Origin: Rickettsia typhi
GTDB lineage: Bacteria > Pseudomonadota > Alphaproteobacteria > Rickettsiales > UBA1997
Length of the DNA stretch: 52,664 nt
Direction: 5' to 3'
NCBI GenBank assembly: GCA_945862535.1
Contig: CAMAYG010000010.1
Location: forward strand, 1 to 52,664
The translations under genes were made by a program, and so were the position numbers. The notes beneath the pieces are model-generated. The model did not search any database. It was not told the origin of the DNA and saw only the letters and a list, made by a program, of their open reading frames with translations. How positions within the stretch are numbered: the stretch's first letter is position 1; every line of letters starts with the position of its first letter. Shown here piece after piece: positions 10,201 through 18,288 of this stretch.

Positions 10201-12202
10201 TAGCAACATTAAAAAACTCCAAAGAGTTGATATCCTTAAATTTATCGCTAATTTTACCTTTATCATCAATATATGAATTAGCGATAAGATCTTCCCAAAT
10301 TCTCTGCGAAACATTGGAAGAAGCGACATTAAACAGATCGTATTTCGTAATATTGCCAAATAGGCTATTACCTGCCTTGCCACTAATATTAATATCACCT
10401 TTGAAAGCAAATATTTCGCCAGCACCATTTTTGGCATCATTCACGATATTGCCATTAGCATTAATATTGATAGTATTCACCGCATAAACCAAGCCGTAAT
10501 TTATAAAATCACGCTCCAAATTGAGCATGATACCAGAATTATATTCAAGAAAAGAAGCTAAGCGTATGTTATTAATAAAATTATCAGCATTAATCTTTAC
10601 CAAATCTTTACTAGCAATATTAATATTATTAATAATTCTTGATGCACTTTTAATATTAAGGTTGCCCCGAGAATAAAGAGAGCCAAGATCCTTAACTCCA
10701 TCTAGTCCAAAAACAATATCACCCAAATTAACAATATCAGTATTGCCAAAAGAATAGGAGCGATAAAGGTGCTTAATATCTCCAGAGCCGTGATTAATAA
10801 TAGAAATATTACCTCCAGAATAAATATCGTTATAAGAGATACCGCTATTAGCAACAATTGACAAGTTGCCTTGGGTTTTGATTTGATTATTATCGATAAA
10901 ATCTTGATTAGTAATAATTTTTATATCACCCTCCGAGGCAATAATAGCCGAATTAACAAGACTGCCAGAATTTATTACAATCTCTTCTTTTGCCTCTATT
11001 TTACCTAATTTATTAGTAAAAAGATTTAAAATATTGATGTTTATGCTACTATTCGAGAAAATTGTTCCGCTATTTTCAAAGAAGGAGGAGTTAATAAAAA
11101 TGCCATTTTTGATTCCCCTATCAAGGCTTTTACCAACTGCTATAGTTCCGTTATTTTTAATCAAACCGTTAATGCTATTAAGATAAACACCGCCTTCAGC
11201 AAATATGTTAGGCGAGTTATTAAAATTATTATGTAATTCGATATCATTCTTGCTATTAATAATAATATTTCTTTTGGCATTAAGATTAGCTAAATCAACA
11301 CTGTCGCCATTAATAACAATATCGGAAATATTGGCAATAAGATCCCCTCTCGTTCTAACCCCAACACCATCTTCGGTTGCAGTAATAATAATTTTATCCG
11401 CATAAATACCGCCAAGGTAAGAGCTATCTAAAGCAAAAGCCGGCTTATCTGGCAATAGCTCAGAGGATGATGTTTTTCTTTCTGAGCTGTAGTTTTTATT
11501 ACTAAGATTTAAATTAATTTCCTTAGCATGAATATCACCAATAATTTGTAAAGATCTTGAAACAATCTCAACAAATTCAACATCAGATGCATCGAGACCA
11601 AGATTGATATATGCTGGCGTGTTAATGCCACTAATAATAATATTTGCATTATTATTAGAATTAATAGCAAGGCTATCTACCGCTCCAATGCTGTTAAGAT
11701 TCACCACACCACTAACAAAAGATAAATTAGAGGTATTGATGTAAGATGCTCCAGCAATACGAATTCCATTACTATTAGCAATAATCAAACTGGCTTTCTT
11801 GCCAGCTATTTCTGTTGCACCACTAATATTACTAAAACCATTGCCAGTAACCTGATTTATTACTATACTCGCTTCATTTACACCGTTTTTATTAAAGTTT
11901 GGATTGCCATATATCTGACCAGCTAAAATTGTATCGACACTAGATCCTTTATAGTTATTTAAAATTTGATTTTCCGATGAAACATTATATTCACTCCAAC
12001 TGTTAAGGCTCACTCCATTAGAATTTGGTGTGGCGATATTAACAATCGGGGTATTGTTTAGGGCACGATCAGTTATGTTATTAGTCAGACCATCTGGTGT
12101 CAAGCCAGGGACATCTGTGATATTTGCAGCAAGAATAGCTTTATGAGCAAAAGCAACAAAAATAACTAATATAAGGGTGATTATCTTAGGTAAAAAATTC
12201 AT
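4205..12202 (-). CDS. Giant TpsA-type filamentous haemagglutinin/CdiA-like exoprotein
   Basis: Secreted partner of a two-partner (type Vb) secretion system, 2665 residues. A signal peptide (about 1-26, ending AILA-ANIT) precedes a TPS secretion domain (about 27-230) with GNPNF and NSNGI segments corresponding to the family's NPNL/NPNGI motifs. Most of the rest is N/I/S/G-rich short repeats typical of a right-handed beta-helix. Residues about 619-1160 are different: seven copies of a repeat of about 77 residues with a GY(I/L)D-x-x-G-x-(I/V) core, which I do not recognise. Residues 1385-1520 (YLIETSYNINDP, LGDPFYEW, SDIIWYELKTI) match a block conserved in CdiA and related haemagglutinins. A helical segment lies at 2085-2165. 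No VENN motif or toxin domain is visible; the last 80 residues contain a QFHD segment. Gene follows tpsB by 89 bases. Likely an adhesin or contact effector displayed on the cell surface. Confidence 0.9.
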   Translation of the reverse strand: MNFLPKIITLILVIFVAFAHKAILAANITDVPGLTPDGLTNNITDRALNNTPIVNIATPNSNGVSLNSWSEYNVSSENQILNNYKGSSVDTILAGQIYGNPNFNKNGVNEASIVINQVTGNGFSNISGATEIAGKKASLIIANSNGIRIAGASYINTSNLSFVSGVVNLNSIGAVDSLAINSNNNANIIISGINTPAYINLGLDASDVEFVEIVSRSLQIIGDIHAKEINLNLSNKNYSSERKTSSSELLPDKPAFALDSSYLGGIYADKIIITATEDGVGVRTRGDLIANISDIVINGDSVDLANLNAKRNIIINSKNDIELHNNFNNSPNIFAEGGVYLNSINGLIKNNGTIAVGKSLDRGIKNGIFINSSFFENSGTIFSNSSININILNLFTNKLGKIEAKEEIVINSGSLVNSAIIASEGDIKIITNQDFIDNNQIKTQGNLSIVANSGISYNDIYSGGNISIINHGSGDIKHLYRSYSFGNTDIVNLGDIVFGLDGVKDLGSLYSRGNLNIKSASRIINNINIASKDLVKINADNFINNIRLASFLEYNSGIMLNLERDFINYGLVYAVNTININANGNIVNDAKNGAGEIFAFKGDINISGKAGNSLFGNITKYDLFNVASSNVSQRIWEDLIANSYIDDKGKISDKFKDINSLEFFNVASDLDYYKEEIYKTLSNASPKIVNVKGNANSITKISKNFNNKADNIMLGLFNSGYIDNIGNILQKFYNDTKEKGVGGLNLGDDPLINYLKDDVFLAIEKVKNGNVTENYFLGILDFDLSNVLIEELIDRGYVDNNGNVSDLFNDEVNIDNFIISDSFSGYKINIYSQIVKAATINKILLKDLNYINYQAVEKGKIDNAKDFYNTLVEEGVIDEKGNVNTRFYSEDIVFNTSFLKDYQAIIKDLILNVDKGKISNTSFYDIVKSPRNSAEDLLNDLVDFGYLNGNYQKTQNFSFVDEDDFANSFNKIGLGDRYQGAKSAIWNRLISKEDSYSFKDADFLGVDFDKNTLFDENQILLEDLIAKNYLSKNGAIKQEFLNLFNDYSKINIDPRFLILKEEIGHFLAEVNNREALLNKNSFKSLSAEFGNDKAEQIFNHLISFGYLNENGDFTKKLVDEVIDYNGLEKDNRLYLGSFQEFDRQIYQELLAKYNITKSVNYAEELSNINGASINSFSGNVNIKALSLNNIAKDNLDLNVSEVAVDRKSYRNIANAWKNTVLWGYDVVYSTLNSTESVISAKENIAIIANSILNNSSIISAGKNVDIKATNLKNLRTEFNVSVPYIYQIHWKKCGRFRGCKQATYYDHYWLSQTLLSNTKSIISAGFNLSILAVNDLTIDSPQIDLDFNSPLALKQDIDPNPPTANIDWQIIMPKNPNGLFFKAAPDKDYLIETSYNINDPHSLTGSNYYKRRFGFDPNQNGIKWLGDPFYEWNLINQQIVAINKRQNQYGGTNWQDNFNQLIDNAYLEQDNLKLVAGLELTLQQVKDLKSDIIWYELKTIDIGNGVMQKVAYPRLYLAYTKDKPAIINYSLEPSSALLANNIDISANNVINYGKIIASANLFGAGGNLTINTFSNIENKLQIIAGNSLNLIAKGNINNDSNVDSINIFHHKASDTFSKVTKTAVIAGGSLSIKAQKEFNSIASTIMSDGDILIEAGSVDILAKEIRNRIERVWGGNKKGGSYLVETVENVASNILAKGNIKIMAIDSDKIGNINVFGSNIRGYGDGYLLANFGDINIVNTVNSILTAESYYKKSIKSSLYNLIYDYQESALESTLAFNGDLNIVANNGEFNLIGSSVKVNKDLNIGNIAINQNSNPLSGVDNKDFKHHLDGNSLLSGVNIEAAELKSWHYEINKKSKLKYSDSLKMLFNPVDFSKQIIDIYSFMVIPNFNKDVLTIKKGPKYLETSNNSDIKNTRQYSANLEVANDASMNIDGNLNIIGSNTNIGNNFFINVNGDVNISSALETNTVTSQEKELEMGEFRITRDLLHLSFSAGLNGFGSELQGLSKAMWLKPSNINVKGSMIADVNSGSVALSGNFNIIASNLAIGNDATIKTANDFNIKGDKEVSSYINQKSTLFIESGNKIGNLYADTAFAWKAVYDSEKKVIKATHRLKKIQELQKQGKASDKALQFAIAQLALAEAKVVSATIVAANTTNNAVNSCSTSFCTGFYGSFYLNSKKETVENNLLNSTSRESQFFVNNNINIIANNNINIAGSNILSDKGNIDIAGLNVNITSLANDIDNQLQRKIIKQDNYFGSNGMQMGLEIIKEEYQYNKVFYNNSRIASINGSISIKSSNDLNIIGANLSANDINLNIGRNLNIKSMQSEEFSLTNGYNVGLGAGDNISYNSNFHLGEFYKIWTDDITTVIANNKININANGDFKLTGAKISSNDTNINVFGVFAKENIEDYFYLEYFGLDFAGNVNFTNQNNAEQGSSGFTEMNFLLKNNYYQRTVFASVDKNYQLISDIKSKVIVDFEGGLSIDHRLINDNASVAKDLKFASDFWFGTNFVVKKKTEEGNASIDTIPFTPVWVSRVVDENNNEIKNQQLVNHPAPNLWTGNPFNSNEKSSVGRADDACKNSYICRISISDYAIHLKAFYYGVPGFKSFSQFHDSVTTNSNGSEKGGFYKFFSILPYMAINYYGAIGTMLDYRLQNDKYVTFFPVNNTS

Positions 12203-12213
12203 AGTTAATTAGG

Positions 12214-12236
12214 GCGTTTTCCAAAAGGAAAACCGC
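12214..12236 (-). promoter_or_regulatory. Hairpin just upstream of the TpsA start codon
   Basis: On the minus strand a 7-bp perfect stem (GTTTTCC / GGAAAAC, loop TTTT), extended by two more pairs past a bulge, ends about 11 bases before the TpsA ATG. It sits in the 89-base tpsB-tpsA gap. It could limit ribosome access or stabilise the downstream message; it lacks a terminator-like T run. Confidence 0.5.
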
Positions 12237-12291
12237 TTTATAAAAGCAGTTTATTATTAAATTTAGCAACTGAGCTAAGCGAGATTAAAAA

Positions 12292-14205
12292 CTAAAACAT
12301 AGCTAAAGACACTCCAAAAGAAAAATATATAGTTTCGTTATCTTCGGAAATATTGTCAAAATTTCTTAAATAACGAGGGGAGTGCAAAGATTTAGCATAA
12401 ATCAACTCCCAGTTAAAGATTTTATTGTTAAAAGACAAACTAGCTCCTGCTCCACTCATGTGCCCTTTATCGTTATCGTTGTCTACAACATGATTTCTAG
12501 TATATCCATAATCATAAAATAGCCCTAAATTTAGTTTAGCAACCAGAGCATTGATAACAAAACTATTAAAATCACCTTGTTTAGTAGAATTTCTTAAAAA
12601 TATATCTTTAGCATTGATAGCAAGATCGTTTCTAATCAAATAACCATTATCACCAGAGATAACACTCTCTTGAAAACCTCGAACACTATACTTACCACCA
12701 ATACTCATCTGATTAGCTCCGTAAAGACTGTCTTTACTTTTTAAAACATCTAGAGTTAGTTTGTGATTAAGAGGCAATGAAACTTTCGGAATTGTAAAGT
12801 TTATATTACTTTGCGAATAAAGACCAAAGGATTCGAATTGAGCCCTTGGTTTATCTTTGGCTAATTCATTACTGTCTTGCATAGCATCAAATAACTTCAA
12901 GCCCTTAACATATTTTGGCTGAATATAAAGACTGCCCATTGGAAAATAAATATTATTATTAAAAAAAATACTAACCTCACTTGTTTTTCTACTATTTACA
13001 GGAATATAAGTGTCCTCGATATAACTGTCAGTATCGTTTTCCTCTAATTCAATTTTTATAGAAGTTTTGTAGTTTTTACCTCGTGATAAAACACGATCAA
13101 AATAATAACTTTTCGCCTCGCTATTGCCAGAAGATTTAACTTGCGAAGCGATGCCAGATGTTGTTAGGAGATATTTAGAATAAGAATAACTACCGCCAAT
13201 TGTATAATAACCAAAAGGAATGCTAAAATTAGAATAAAAAGCCTTGGAATAGCGATTATTACTATTGTCGACTATACCTATCGTGTTATTGAATTCTTTG
13301 TTAGAGCCAAATAACGGGATAGCATTACTCTCGGAGTAGTGTAGATAGATATTATCGCTGACTGCCAATAAATTATCGTAATTTAAAGAAACCTTATGTT
13401 TAATTTTACCAGTATTTTTTTGACCAGAATTATCGACTGAAAAAGAAGCAACAAAAGGATGTTCAATTTTATTATTAACGACAATATCGCTATAACCATA
13501 TTTATCGGCTGGTTTAAGTGTAATTTTTGCACTTTGCGAAGATAATCTGTTGATCTGATCTATTCCTTGCTCAATGTCGCGAATATTAACTACATCATCT
13601 TTTGACAAAAAAGGAAAGGCAAAAAATTTTCGAGACATATTTTGAAAAGAAAAAATACCTTTTAAATTACGATTTTCTAATAAATCTAAACTGTTAAGCT
13701 TTCCTTCTTCGACCACTACAGCAACTTCCTCTTGAGATACTCTTGCAAAATCAAAATACACTCTAGCAATAATATAACCTTTTTCTATATAATAATTTGT
13801 TATTTTACTATAAATATTAGAGAAATCTTCCTTAGTAAAACATAAATCATGCCCCTCCCCATTGATTTGATCGATAAAATTTTCTAATATTCTTGTTGAT
13901 ATTTTTTTATTACCGACAAATTTAAATTTTTTAATAATTTGACAATTAGCATTGAAATGATCTCCGGTTTTTTTATCGCGAATGTCTTTAAATTCTTCCT
14001 TGGCAACACCTTTAACCAAATCTACTTCTTGTCTACGAATTAGGTTTTTTCTCTCGCTTTCTATCAACTGCCTTGCTTTAATGTTATTTTTTTCAATAGA
14101 TTCACTGTCAAAAACTTTAGAGAATGAGGTATTTTTACAATAAAAAAACAGTAACGAAGCCAAGAACAATGCTTTACCAAAGGTTGCTAGCTCTAATATT
14201 TGCAT
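12292..14205 (-). CDS. TpsB outer-membrane transporter (FhaC/ShlB family)
   Basis: Outer-membrane pore that exports the adjacent TpsA protein, 637 residues. After a hydrophobic N-terminal segment (weak signal peptide) and a charged linker, POTRA 1 spans about 86-168, including the paired cysteines C88 and C122 often seen in this family, and POTRA 2 about 170-245. The remainder alternates polar and hydrophobic residues as expected for a 16-strand barrel. It carries the diagnostic VRGF motif (V508-F511, in KYSVRGFQES) of the loop that plugs the pore, and ends in a phenylalanine (SLAMF) as outer-membrane barrels do. The gene is 15 bases downstream of the parvulin gene and 89 bases upstream of tpsA, in one operon. 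Confidence 0.93.
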   Translation of the reverse strand: MQILELATFGKALFLASLLFFYCKNTSFSKVFDSESIEKNNIKARQLIESERKNLIRRQEVDLVKGVAKEEFKDIRDKKTGDHFNANCQIIKKFKFVGNKKISTRILENFIDQINGEGHDLCFTKEDFSNIYSKITNYYIEKGYIIARVYFDFARVSQEEVAVVVEEGKLNSLDLLENRNLKGIFSFQNMSRKFFAFPFLSKDDVVNIRDIEQGIDQINRLSSQSAKITLKPADKYGYSDIVVNNKIEHPFVASFSVDNSGQKNTGKIKHKVSLNYDNLLAVSDNIYLHYSESNAIPLFGSNKEFNNTIGIVDNSNNRYSKAFYSNFSIPFGYYTIGGSYSYSKYLLTTSGIASQVKSSGNSEAKSYYFDRVLSRGKNYKTSIKIELEENDTDSYIEDTYIPVNSRKTSEVSIFFNNNIYFPMGSLYIQPKYVKGLKLFDAMQDSNELAKDKPRAQFESFGLYSQSNINFTIPKVSLPLNHKLTLDVLKSKDSLYGANQMSIGGKYSVRGFQESVISGDNGYLIRNDLAINAKDIFLRNSTKQGDFNSFVINALVAKLNLGLFYDYGYTRNHVVDNDNDKGHMSGAGASLSFNNKIFNWELIYAKSLHSPRYLRNFDNISEDNETIYFSFGVSLAMF

Positions 14206-14220
14206 ATTTAAACAGCAGAA

Positions 14221-15147
14221 CTATTTAACAACAATCTTTATTTGAGCTTTTTCTATATTCTTAATTATAAAATCTTCAACTGCCTTTGTAGCAAGGTTTT
14301 TAGCAAGACTGTCTTTAATTTTTTCATAAACCATAAGAACCGCCTGTCTCTCGTCGATAAATTTAACAATAAACCATTTACCATACAGATTAACTGGTTT
14401 AGAAAATTTACCCTTGACCGTGTTTCTTGCCTGCTTAACCAGCTCTTCTGGCAAAATATCTTCAATAACAAAACCAAGATCTCCACCATTTTTTGCCGTT
14501 TCTTTATCTAGAGATTGCTTTTTTGCAATATTGTCAAAAGAGTTAGGGGCGGTTAAGAGTGATTTATAGATATTACTAGCTTCCTCTTCATTATTAACAA
14601 CGATATAAGCAATTCTTATATCTTTCTTTTCGCCTATTTTATTAACTATTTCTTGATATTTTTTTCTTACAGACTTTTCTTCTGTGGCATCTTTTACAAG
14701 AGTTAGCATTAGTTTTTGTTTTAATAACTCTGATTCAAAGGTTTTGATGGCAAATAGGTAGTCTTTATCTTTTTCTAGACCTCTTTTTTTCGCCTCTTTA
14801 TAGGCAATTTTCCTTAATGTAACTTCTTTTATTAAGTAATCTTTTTGCTCTGCGGTTAATTTTGCGAAAGTTAAATGTGATAACTTACTGTTTTGTGAGA
14901 TAATTTTGTCAATTTCAACATTGATATCTTGCAAAGTAATTTCTCCTTCGTTGTAAGTTGAAATTATTACTTGATCTTTGTTGTTACTGTTTTGTTCATT
15001 GTAGTATTTAAGAGATTCGGCGCAAGAAGAAAGAGCCAAAACTAAAGAAATAAAAACTAATATCTTTAATGATTTGGAGGCTTGTATTAATTTTTTATAT
15101 AATAAATTAAGAAAGAAATAATGGTTATTGGCAATAATAGAGTGCAT
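14221..15147 (-). CDS. Parvulin-type peptidyl-prolyl isomerase lipoprotein
   Basis: Periplasmic chaperone/isomerase of the SurA/PrsA/parvulin group, 308 residues. A hydrophobic stretch ends in the lipobox L39-S40-S41-C42, so a lipid-anchored protein is predicted. The first ATG gives a long N-region before the hydrophobic core, so a start some 20 codons downstream is possible. A helical N-domain (about 55-160) precedes the rotamase domain (about 165-275) with the conserved NGGDLGF and GKFSKPV...GWF-type segments (here KWFIVKF). It is the first gene of a three-gene unit with tpsB and tpsA (15-base gap to tpsB). By analogy with Bordetella Par27, a parvulin that chaperones FhaB, a role in holding unfolded TpsA in the periplasm is inferred from the position. 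Confidence 0.88.
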   Translation of the reverse strand: MHSIIANNHYFFLNLLYKKLIQASKSLKILVFISLVLALSSCAESLKYYNEQNSNNKDQVIISTYNEGEITLQDINVEIDKIISQNSKLSHLTFAKLTAEQKDYLIKEVTLRKIAYKEAKKRGLEKDKDYLFAIKTFESELLKQKLMLTLVKDATEEKSVRKKYQEIVNKIGEKKDIRIAYIVVNNEEEASNIYKSLLTAPNSFDNIAKKQSLDKETAKNGGDLGFVIEDILPEELVKQARNTVKGKFSKPVNLYGKWFIVKFIDERQAVLMVYEKIKDSLAKNLATKAVEDFIIKNIEKAQIKIVVK

Positions 15148-15260
15148 GCTAAGGTGGTTATTTGTGGTTGATTGTAATTTTTAGAATTGGTTGCATTCTA
15201 AATAATGTGGGAATTTTTTAATATAGATAATTTATTATGCAAGATGTTTTTTAAATTATT

Positions 15261-16178
15261 TTACACCTTCTGCATTAATTTTGTAAATCGACTTCTAATA
15301 ACACTAAAAACAGGTATATCAAGAATGAATTTCATACTAAATAAAATCATAATACCGCCAAATATTTTAAAATAATCAATATTTTCATTTAAAACAAAAT
15401 AGCCAATAATAACACCAAAAACAGGGATTAACAATACTGTGCTAGACCCTATCCTTGCACCTTCTTCAGTAATTAATTTAAAATATAACAAATTTGCAAA
15501 ACCAGTGCATATAACACCTAGAGCCAGTAAAGAATTAATTTTTAGGACAGTAATTGAAGACCAATCAAAAAAGAAGCACGACGGTATAAGAATCGGTAAA
15601 GTTAAAACCATAGAGCCAAGAGTTATTTCTATTGGCTTAATTTCTTTGCAGAAATAGTTAATAAATATCGCTCCGATTGCATAAGAAAAAGTTGCAGTTA
15701 AAACCATAAAAATGGCAATAATTCTTTCTAAATTGATTTGATTCATACTCAACGAATCAAAGGCAATAAAAACAGTCCCTAACAAGCCTAAAACCAGCCC
15801 CGCAATTGCATTGCTTTTAATTTTTATTTTTAAAAATAAAGCGGTAATCAAAATCTCAAAAAGTGGAATTGTGCCATCTAAAATGGCCAAAACAGAGCTA
15901 TCTAACTTCTTTGCAGCTAGAGCAAATAAACAGTAAGGTATTAAGCAGTTAAGCAAACCAACAACAAATAATGCAAAGTATTTTTGTTTTATAATTTTCC
16001 AATTTAACTTTAATTTTAAAAATGGTAAAACTAATAAAATCGACAAAACACCAATAAACATTCTTGAAAATGTGATAAAAAATGGCGACATCTCGGAAAT
16101 AACCTTAGTAAGAGCGGCAAAGCTTGACCAAAAGATACCTAGCGATAAAATTATTATTAAGTTTTTTTTATTTTTCAT
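15261..16178 (-). CDS. EamA/DMT-superfamily membrane transporter
   Basis: Integral inner-membrane protein of 305 residues with about ten hydrophobic segments arranged as two EamA halves. The first half starts with the typical FWSSFAALTKV segment and continues through SRMFIGVLSILLVLPFL; the second half includes LGLLGTVFIAFDS and GVICTGFANLLYFKLI. DMT carriers export or exchange small metabolites; several Rickettsiales paralogues exist, at least one of which carries S-adenosylmethionine, but nothing in this sequence identifies the substrate. The gene lies 20 bases downstream of cysS on the same strand and is probably co-transcribed with it. Confidence 0.88.
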   Translation of the reverse strand: MKNKKNLIIILSLGIFWSSFAALTKVISEMSPFFITFSRMFIGVLSILLVLPFLKLKLNWKIIKQKYFALFVVGLLNCLIPYCLFALAAKKLDSSVLAILDGTIPLFEILITALFLKIKIKSNAIAGLVLGLLGTVFIAFDSLSMNQINLERIIAIFMVLTATFSYAIGAIFINYFCKEIKPIEITLGSMVLTLPILIPSCFFFDWSSITVLKINSLLALGVICTGFANLLYFKLITEEGARIGSSTVLLIPVFGVIIGYFVLNENIDYFKIFGGIMILFSMKFILDIPVFSVIRSRFTKLMQKV

Positions 16179-16198
16179 TTTTAACTAGATGACAAATA

Positions 16199-17665
16199 CT
16201 ATTTTTTAATTTCCCATTTAGTAATAAAATCGCCATTTTCATTCTTAGTATCAACAACAACAACACCAATTTCAGATAACTCTACACGAATAGAATCGCT
16301 CAATTGCCAATTTTTTTCTAACTTAGCAAGATTTCGTTGCTTTATCTTCAATTCAATTAGTTCAATATCGTAATTTTTATCGATATTCTGCTCACTGCTA
16401 TTATTTTCTTTTAATATTTTGTTATAAAAATCACTTGAAAACAAGCCAAGAAAATCTAGACTTGCTAACATCTGCATTTGCATTTGATCTTTTTGAATTT
16501 GACTTTGAGACTTTGCAATATCATCAGACAACCCATGAAGAATCGCGATAATATTTGCAATATTAAAATCGTTAGAGATATTTTCCAAAAAATTATCGGG
16601 TAAATTCTCTAAAAAAAATTCTTTTTTGAGAGAAAAACTACTAAAATTATTTAAAAAATTAAAATCAAGACCTTTTAATGAAGAATAAAGCTTTTTAATA
16701 ACCCTAAACGACTGATAAATTGCATTTTCATTGAAGTCCAGAGGTTTGCGATAATGCACAGAGAGTAAAAAAAATCGAATAACTATACCATCAATTTCCT
16801 TATTAAGAAGATCGTCAACGGTAATAAAGTTTTTTAAAGACTTGCTCATTTTTTCGCCATTTACAGTAAGGAAACCGTTATGCATCCAGTATTTTGCAAA
16901 TTTTGAACCAGAATTAGCGGCGCAACTTTGGGCTATTTCATTTTCATGATGCGGAAATTGCAGATCTGCACCACCCCCGTGTAGGTCAAAGTCGACTCCT
17001 AAATATTTACAGCTCATAGCGGAACATTCGATGTGCCAACCAGGCCTACCTTTACCCCAAGGACTATCGAAAGCAGAAGATTCGCTATCTTTACTACTTG
17101 CAGGCTTCCATAAAACAAAATCTAGAGGATTTTCTTTGTAGGTGGCAATCTCGATTCTTGCTCCAGCTATCATTTCGCTAATATTCCTACCAGAAAGTAT
17201 GCCATAGCCATGAAAAGACTCAACTCTAAACATTACATTACCTTCTTTAACATATGCAAAACCATTCGCAATAAGCTTTTCTATCATAACAACGATTTCC
17301 TCGATATGATCTGTAGCTTTTGGCTCAATACTGGGATTAAGATTGTTAATAGCCTTCATATTATCATGAAACCATCTTGTTGCAATCGTGGTGATTTCAT
17401 TAATTGTTTTACCTTGATCCTTGGCCGCTAAATTTATTTTATCATCAACATCGGTAATATTACGGACAAAAGTGGTTTTTAAAAAAGTAATTTGCGACAG
17501 GCGAAAGAGAATATCGTAGACCACGGCACTTCTAGCATTACCTAAGTGAGGACGATCATATACCGTTGGACCACATACATAAAATCTAAAATGATCAGCT
17601 TCTATTGTGTTAATAGTTTCTATTTTACCGCTGAGAGTGTTAAAAATTTTTATTGAGATATCCAT
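16199..17665 (-). CDS. cysS: Cysteinyl-tRNA synthetase
   Basis: Class I synthetase that charges tRNA-Cys in the cytoplasm. The 488-residue length is normal. The HIGH-type motif is PHLGNAR, preceded by [10 protein letters not shown], whose Cys is a zinc ligand; other ligands are in [10 protein letters not shown] and HHENEIAQS. The KMSKS loop is intact ([11 protein letters not shown]). The C-terminal DALR-like helical domain and short anticodon-binding tail are present ([19 protein letters not shown]). Its stop and the next gene's start are separated by 20 bases, and the thioredoxin-like gene upstream ends 11 bases before its ATG, suggesting an operon. Confidence 0.97.
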   Translation of the reverse strand: MDISIKIFNTLSGKIETINTIEADHFRFYVCGPTVYDRPHLGNARSAVVYDILFRLSQITFLKTTFVRNITDVDDKINLAAKDQGKTINEITTIATRWFHDNMKAINNLNPSIEPKATDHIEEIVVMIEKLIANGFAYVKEGNVMFRVESFHGYGILSGRNISEMIAGARIEIATYKENPLDFVLWKPASSKDSESSAFDSPWGKGRPGWHIECSAMSCKYLGVDFDLHGGGADLQFPHHENEIAQSCAANSGSKFAKYWMHNGFLTVNGEKMSKSLKNFITVDDLLNKEIDGIVIRFFLLSVHYRKPLDFNENAIYQSFRVIKKLYSSLKGLDFNFLNNFSSFSLKKEFFLENLPDNFLENISNDFNIANIIAILHGLSDDIAKSQSQIQKDQMQMQMLASLDFLGLFSSDFYNKILKENNSSEQNIDKNYDIELIELKIKQRNLAKLEKNWQLSDSIRVELSEIGVVVVDTKNENGDFITKWEIKK

Positions 17666-17676
17666 TAGAGAACTAG

Positions 17677-18270
17677 CTAATTATTGATTGAGAGACCTTT
17701 GGTTTCATTGATTTTGTTGATAATTTTTTGATAACTAGCCTTGCCTTGTCTTTCCCAATGTATATTTCCTTCAATGTCGATAATCATTAAAAAGGGTATT
17801 GCACCATTATAGTTCCCGCCGATTTCCTCAACAAATTCAATGAATCCATTTTTATTAATAAGAAAATGAGGTCGAAAAAACAACGATCCCTTAGAAGAAA
17901 AGTGTGTATATATTTTGTCTATAGTAAGATTTCTGTCTATTGCTATCGAGTAAAACTTCAAATTACTATTTTGCATATTATGTGCCAATTTATTGATATC
18001 GGAAAATTGATCGGCACAAACCCCGCACCAAGTTGTGTAAAGATAAATAAATACAGGATGTTTGTTTTTATAAGATTTTATCTCTGCAACCAATTCGTTT
18101 GCATACAGACCCCTAAAATCTTCCTTATGAAAATTTCTAGCATTGATATCTGGGTTAAATATTGGTTTTTCGACATTCTCTTGGTTAATTATATGCCAAA
18201 TTAGTAAAGAAGTGAAGCCTGCGATGAAGACTAGAAGAAGCATTTTATAGTTAATGTTTTTGTTTTTCAT
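17677..18270 (-). CDS. Membrane-anchored thioredoxin-like protein
   Basis: A single N-terminal membrane segment (about residues 9-28) anchors a thioredoxin-fold domain that should face the periplasm. The active-site motif is W81-C82-G83-V84-C85, and a cis-proline loop is visible as GAIPFLMIID. Length 197 residues. It resembles TlpA/ScsD-type thiol-disulfide oxidoreductases, which reduce or isomerise disulfides in exported proteins or in cytochrome c maturation. The specific partner cannot be told from the sequence; the cysteine-rich VirB6 and the cysteine-containing TpsB in this genome are possible clients but that is speculation. It lies between purE and cysS on the same strand with short gaps. 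Confidence 0.85.
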   Translation of the reverse strand: MKNKNINYKMLLLVFIAGFTSLLIWHIINQENVEKPIFNPDINARNFHKEDFRGLYANELVAEIKSYKNKHPVFIYLYTTWCGVCADQFSDINKLAHNMQNSNLKFYSIAIDRNLTIDKIYTHFSSKGSLFFRPHFLINKNGFIEFVEEIGGNYNGAIPFLMIIDIEGNIHWERQGKASYQKIINKINETKGLSINN

Positions 18271-18288
18271 TGAAAATGATATAGTAAA

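Noticed and set aside
8723..10348. EF-hand or dockerin calcium loops in the TpsA repeat
   Set aside because: The D-x-N-G-x-V core looks similar, but the loop is too short and lacks the spaced acidic ligands of a true EF-hand.
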